A stretch of DNA of 21,599 nucleotides, taken from NCBI GenBank assembly GCA_945871945.1, contig CAMBXY010000006.1, positions 1 through 21,599 of the forward strand, given 5' to 3'. The notes below the pieces were generated by a model, which saw nothing but the letters and a program-made list of their open reading frames with translations, had not been told where the DNA came from and did no database searches. Shown one piece after another: positions 18,984 through 21,599 of the stretch (the stretch's first letter is position 1; each line of letters begins with the position of its first letter). The translations under genes and the position numbers were made by a program. The stretch is from Bordetella parapertussis. GTDB taxonomy: Bacteria; Pseudomonadota; Gammaproteobacteria; Burkholderiales; Burkholderiaceae_C.

Positions 18984-19679
18984 TTAGGCGCTCAAGGTTT
19001 GTGTATCTACACGCACGCCCACACCCATGGTGGAGGACACGGCCAACTTGCGCAGGAAAACTCCTTTGCTGGTAGCTGGCTTGGCTTTGTTCAATGCATC
19101 AATCAATGCCAACAAGTTACCTTGCAACTTGTCGCTGTCAAATGAGCGCCTGCCGATGGTGCCGTGAATGATGCCGGCCTTGTCAACGCGAAACTGCACT
19201 TGACCCGCTTTGGCGTTTCGAACGGCCGTGGCGACGTCGGGTGTGACAGTGCCCACTTTGGGGTTGGGCATCAGACCACGTGGGCCCAAAATTTGACCCA
19301 AGGTACCCACCACGCGCATGGCGTCAGGTGCAGCAATAACGACATCGAAAGGCATGTCGCCGGCTTTGATGCGGGCTGCCAAATCGTCCATACCGACCAC
19401 GTCAGCACCGGCGGCCAAAGCTTCTTCGGCTTTGGCGCCTTGTGCAAACACAGCCACACGTGCTGTTTTGCCTGTGCCGTTGGGTAGCACGACCGCGCCG
19501 CGCACCACTTGGTCTGACTTCTTGGCGTCAATACCGAGCTGGACCGCCACATCGATAGATTCATCGAACTTGGCGGTCGCACATTCTTTGACTATGGCCA
19601 AAGCGGCAGCAAAAGGGTAGAGCTTGTTGGAGTCGACTTTGCCGTCAAATGCTTTTTGTTTTTTGGTGAGCTTGGTCAT
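18984..19679 (-). CDS. rplA: 50S ribosomal protein L1
   Basis: 231-residue L1-stalk protein that binds 23S rRNA and helps move deacylated tRNA out of the E site; free L1 represses the L11-L1 mRNA in other bacteria. Family segments seen are [54 protein letters not shown] and [19 protein letters not shown]. Length is standard. The ATG overlaps the rplK TGA by four bases (ATGA), and GGAGG lies seven bases upstream inside the end of rplK. The intergenic region after it is long and structured. Confidence 0.98.
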   Translation of the reverse strand: MTKLTKKQKAFDGKVDSNKLYPFAAALAIVKECATAKFDESIDVAVQLGIDAKKSDQVVRGAVVLPNGTGKTARVAVFAQGAKAEEALAAGADVVGMDDLAARIKAGDMPFDVVIAAPDAMRVVGTLGQILGPRGLMPNPKVGTVTPDVATAVRNAKAGQVQFRVDKAGIIHGTIGRRSFDSDKLQGNLLALIDALNKAKPATSKGVFLRKLAVSSTMGVGVRVDTQTLSA

Positions 19680-20110
19680 ACAACACCCTCCACGGTCACG
19701 CCCATGGAGCGTGCCGAACCAGCGATGGTGCGCACAGCGGCGTCCAAGTCGGCAGCTGTCATGTCAACCATTTTGGCTTTGGCGATGTCTTCTAACTGCG
19801 CGCGGGTGATCTTGCCAACCTTGTCGACGTGGGGCCTGGCAGAGCCTTTGTCAAGCTTGATGGCTTTCTTGATCAAAGTAACCGCAGGCGGGGTCTTGAT
19901 GATGAAAGTAAAGGACTTGTCTGCAAACGCCGTAATCACCACGGGCAGTGGCAGACCGGGCTCGACGCCTTGGGTCTGGGCGTTAAACGCCTTGCAGAAT
20001 TCCATGATGTTCAAACCACGTTGACCCAATGCGGGGCCAATCGGTGGCGATGGATTGGCTTTACCAGCTGGCACTTGCAGCTTGATGAAGCCGACGATTT
20101 TCTTCGCCAT
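19676..20110 (-). CDS. rplK: 50S ribosomal protein L11
   Basis: 144-residue protein of the GTPase-associated centre, binding the thiostrepton-loop region of 23S rRNA. The N-terminal domain has [20 protein letters not shown] with the Pro-rich thiostrepton/RelA-contact face, and the C-terminal RNA-binding domain has [19 protein letters not shown] and [20 protein letters not shown] sits six bases before the ATG. It is the first gene of the L11-L1 pair, and the 107-base leader from nusG would be the place for L1-dependent repression. Confidence 0.98.
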   Translation of the reverse strand: MAKKIVGFIKLQVPAGKANPSPPIGPALGQRGLNIMEFCKAFNAQTQGVEPGLPLPVVITAFADKSFTFIIKTPPAVTLIKKAIKLDKGSARPHVDKVGKITRAQLEDIAKAKMVDMTAADLDAAVRTIAGSARSMGVTVEGVV

Positions 20111-20160
20111 GCTTTTCTCCTTGCGGGTACAAACGCCTGTTGAGGGCTCCCCGGGGTTAA

Positions 20161-20192
20161 CGACTCTCTTTCAATACACCAGCACCGAGTCG
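20161..20192 (-). promoter_or_regulatory. Inverted repeat in the rplK leader
   Basis: CGACTC (20161-20166) and GAGTCG (20187-20192) pair across a 20-base loop in the 107-base nusG-rplK gap, next to a CCCCGGGG palindrome (20149-20156). In E. coli, L1 represses translation by binding this leader; whether this fold mimics the 23S L1 site was not established here. Confidence 0.35.
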
Positions 20193-20217
20193 GGAAGCGC
20201 TGGAAATCAAGCCTTGG

Positions 20218-20802
20218 TCAGGTTTTCTCGACTTGACCAAATTCCAATTCAACAGGTGTTGCGCGACCAAAAATCGTCACTGACACACGCATTTTATTTT
20301 TGTCGTAATTCACTTCTTCCACAGTGCCGTTGAAGTCGGTGAAAGGACCATCTTTGACACGCACAAACTCGCCCACCATGAATTCGACTTTGTGGCGCGG
20401 CTTGTCCGTGCCTTCTTGCATTTGGTTGACGATTTTGAGCACGTCTTCTTGAGAAATGGGCGCTGGACGGTTGCGCGCGCCGCCCACAAAGCCAGTGACT
20501 TTGTTGGTGTGCTTGACCAAGTGCCAGCTTTCATCGTCCATGATCATTTCCACCAGCACATAGCCAGGAAAGAAGCGACGCTCTGTGGTTTTGCGCTGGC
20601 CGTTTTTCATCTCGACCACCTCTTCTGTGGGAACCAAGATGCGTCCAAATTTCGATTGCATGCCGGCACGGTTGATACGCTCAACGATGTTGCGCTCAAC
20701 TGCTTTTTCCATGCCGGAATAAGCGTGCACCACATACCAACGCATATCGGGATGCGCGGGCGGAGTAGTTATTAATGTGGTTTCCAGAGATTCTTCGGTC
20801 AT
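20218..20802 (-). CDS. nusG: Transcription termination/antitermination factor NusG
   Basis: 194-residue RNA polymerase clamp-binding elongation factor that also links to Rho and to the ribosome through S10. After an about 20-residue N-terminal extension, the NGN domain begins at [20 protein letters not shown], with [20 protein letters not shown] in its core. The C-terminal KOW domain reads [20 protein letters not shown] and ends [10 protein letters not shown]. The start is taken as the ATG at 20802, which shares a base with the secE stop (TAATG) and has GGA-type pairing upstream; in-frame ATGs at 20814 and 20841 lie within secE and would add residues not expected in the family. Confidence 0.96.
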   Translation of the reverse strand: MTEESLETTLITTPPAHPDMRWYVVHAYSGMEKAVERNIVERINRAGMQSKFGRILVPTEEVVEMKNGQRKTTERRFFPGYVLVEMIMDDESWHLVKHTNKVTGFVGGARNRPAPISQEDVLKIVNQMQEGTDKPRHKVEFMVGEFVRVKDGPFTDFNGTVEEVNYDKNKMRVSVTIFGRATPVELEFGQVEKT

Positions 20803-21185
20803 TATTTTTTCCATCCCAGAATCAAGTCGTAGAAAACCCATTCAATGGTTTTGTCTGTCACCCATAAAAACAAAGCCATGATGAATACAAAGCCGAAGAC
20901 ATAAGCGGTCATTTGCATGGCCTCTTTGCGCGCGGGCCAAACAACTTTTTGAACCTCACGCCACGCATCCCGACCAAAGCCGACCAATTGTTGGCCGTGC
21001 AGCGAGGTGAAAAAAACCACCACAGACAAAAAGAGGCCGCCAAGCAATGATGCCCACTGAACCCAAACGCCTTGCGCTGACAGCGCATAAAAAGCCACCA
21101 CTGCAGCGACCACCAAGGCCAGCGCAGCGGCCAACTTGGCTTTATCGGCAGTGCTGAATACGGTTTCTATCTGAGCAGAAGACAT
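20802..21185 (-). CDS. secE: Preprotein translocase subunit SecE
   Basis: Essential inner-membrane subunit of the SecYEG channel, 127 residues. It is of the three-helix type found in E. coli: membrane segments near residues 17-34, 40-57 and 93-115. The conserved cytoplasmic amphipathic segment [15 protein letters not shown] lies just before the last helix. The ATG at 21185 is preferred; an in-frame TTG three codons upstream is possible, but neither has a clear Shine-Dalgarno. The stop overlaps the nusG start by one base, the usual secE-nusG coupling. Confidence 0.95.
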   Translation of the reverse strand: MSSAQIETVFSTADKAKLAAALALVVAAVVAFYALSAQGVWVQWASLLGGLFLSVVVFFTSLHGQQLVGFGRDAWREVQKVVWPARKEAMQMTAYVFGFVFIMALFLWVTDKTIEWVFYDLILGWKK

Positions 21186-21264
21186 GGGCGGCAATACATT
21201 CGGTGAGAAAAAATGTTATTTCAAAGAGACCACAAACCCGCCAAGTGATGACGGGCTTGCCGAG

Positions 21265-21280
21265 CACCAGACATCTGGTG
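21265..21280 (-). repeat. Hairpin at the 3' end of tRNA-Trp
   Basis: CACCAG (21265-21270) pairs perfectly with CTGGTG (21275-21280) around a four-base loop. On the transcript its 5' arm overlaps the encoded CCA end of the tRNA, so it could affect 3'-end maturation of the tRNA from the tRNA-secE transcript. Confidence 0.4.
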
Positions 21281-21354
21281 GCAGGGGCAGAGGGAATCGA
21301 ACCCCCAACCTTCGGTTTTGGAGACCGACGCTCTGCCAATTGAGCTATACCCCT
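21279..21354 (-). tRNA. trpT: tRNA-Trp (anticodon CCA)
   Basis: 76 bases including an encoded CCA. The acceptor stem AGGGGTA/TGCCCCT closes with one G-U pair. The D-arm (GCTC/GAGC), anticodon stem TCGGT/ACCGA with loop CTCCAAA (anticodon CCA) and T-arm with GGTTCGATTCC-type loop are all present. Its position between tuf and secE is standard in betaproteobacteria and other proteobacteria. Confidence 0.98.
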
Positions 21355-21364
21355 ATCGCTTGGC

Positions 21365-21393
21365 ATTGTTTAGCACGCAAGGTGCTAAACAAT
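21365..21393 (-). terminator. 12-bp perfect hairpin after tuf
   Basis: ATTGTTTAGCAC (21365-21376) and GTGCTAAACAAT (21382-21393) form an uninterrupted 12-bp stem with a five-base loop, between the tuf stop and tRNA-Trp. There is no T run after it on the minus strand, so a processing or mRNA 3'-end element for tuf is as likely as an intrinsic terminator. Confidence 0.55.
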
Positions 21394-21407
21394 CTTCATC
21401 AGAAGCT

Positions 21408-21599
21408 TCAGGCAATGATTTTGGCAACAACGCCAGCGCCGACGGTTTTGCCGCCTTCACGGATAGCAAAGCGCAAGCCCTCTTCCATCGCAATCGGGTG
21501 GATCAACTTCACCGTGATCGACACGTTGTCGCCAGGCATCACCATCTCTTTGCCTTCAGGCAACTCAATCGCACCCGTCACGTCCGTTGTGCGGAAGTA
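21408..21599 (-). CDS. tuf: Elongation factor Tu, C-terminal end (5' partial)
   Basis: Only the last 63 codons of EF-Tu, the GTPase that delivers aminoacyl-tRNA to the ribosome, are inside the window; the rest lies beyond the right edge. The visible part is domain 3: [36 protein letters not shown] and [20 protein letters not shown], ending in IIA and TGA. These are near-invariant EF-Tu segments contacting tRNA and EF-Ts. Betaproteobacteria usually carry two near-identical tuf copies; the copy next to tRNA-Trp and secE is the one here, but which name it should bear cannot be told from this fragment. Confidence 0.97.
   Translation of the reverse strand, partial: YFRTTDVTGAIELPEGKEMVMPGDNVSITVKLIHPIAMEEGLRFAIREGGKTVGAGVVAKIIA

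Noticed and set aside
20803..20841. Upstream ATGs for NusG inside secE
   Set aside because: The TAATG overlap at 20802 is better placed and gives a family-like N-terminus.
21186..21278. Possible sigma-70 promoter between tRNA-Trp and secE (TTGGCG with TAACAT)
   Set aside because: The spacing is about 20 bases and the hexamers match poorly; not enough to call.
1..21599. CRISPR arrays, insertion sequences, phage or toxin-antitoxin genes
   Set aside because: No regularly spaced repeats, transposase or phage-like genes were seen; apart from the single palindrome in icmF the window is core genome.

Overview
The window is the conserved ribosomal protein/RNA polymerase locus of a betaproteobacterium. 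Gene order and protein sequences point to Burkholderiales, most likely a Comamonadaceae relative; this is inferred from resemblance, not from a search. From the right edge leftwards on the minus strand it reads tuf (3' end), tRNA-Trp, secE, nusG, rplK, rplA, rplJ, rplL, rpoB, rpoC. This is the usual bacterial order for translation elongation, preprotein translocation, transcription elongation, the ribosomal stalk and the large RNA polymerase subunits.

The same strand continues past rpoC with a tightly packed accessory string: a divergent LemA-like membrane protein, the 16S rRNA m5C methyltransferase rsmB, a secreted DUF4390-type protein, an NtrY-like membrane histidine kinase and its response regulator. 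Several junctions overlap by a few bases (rplK/rplA, rpoB/rpoC, LemA-like/rsmB, rsmB/DUF4390, DUF4390/kinase, secE/nusG), which suggests translational coupling. The response regulator is an NtrX-like protein reduced to a receiver plus a Fis-type helix-turn-helix, with no sigma-54 AAA+ domain.

At the left edge on the plus strand are the truncated 5' part and complete 3' part of a fused isobutyryl-CoA mutase (IcmF), then a small polytopic membrane protein whose stop codon overlaps the convergent stop of the response regulator.

The non-coding DNA is short but structured. It holds an attenuator-like terminator between rplL and rpoB with a competing pairing, a long folded leader before rplJ as expected for L10(L12)4 autoregulation, rpoB leader hairpins, a 12-bp perfect hairpin between tuf and tRNA-Trp, and a hairpin between rpoC and the LemA-like gene.

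Most of the window is ordinary housekeeping DNA and I found no convincing new multi-gene system. The most unusual feature is a 50-nt GGGGTCAGACCCC-type palindromic element carried in frame inside the GTPase domain of IcmF, adding roughly 20 residues to an enzyme that otherwise keeps its key motifs.
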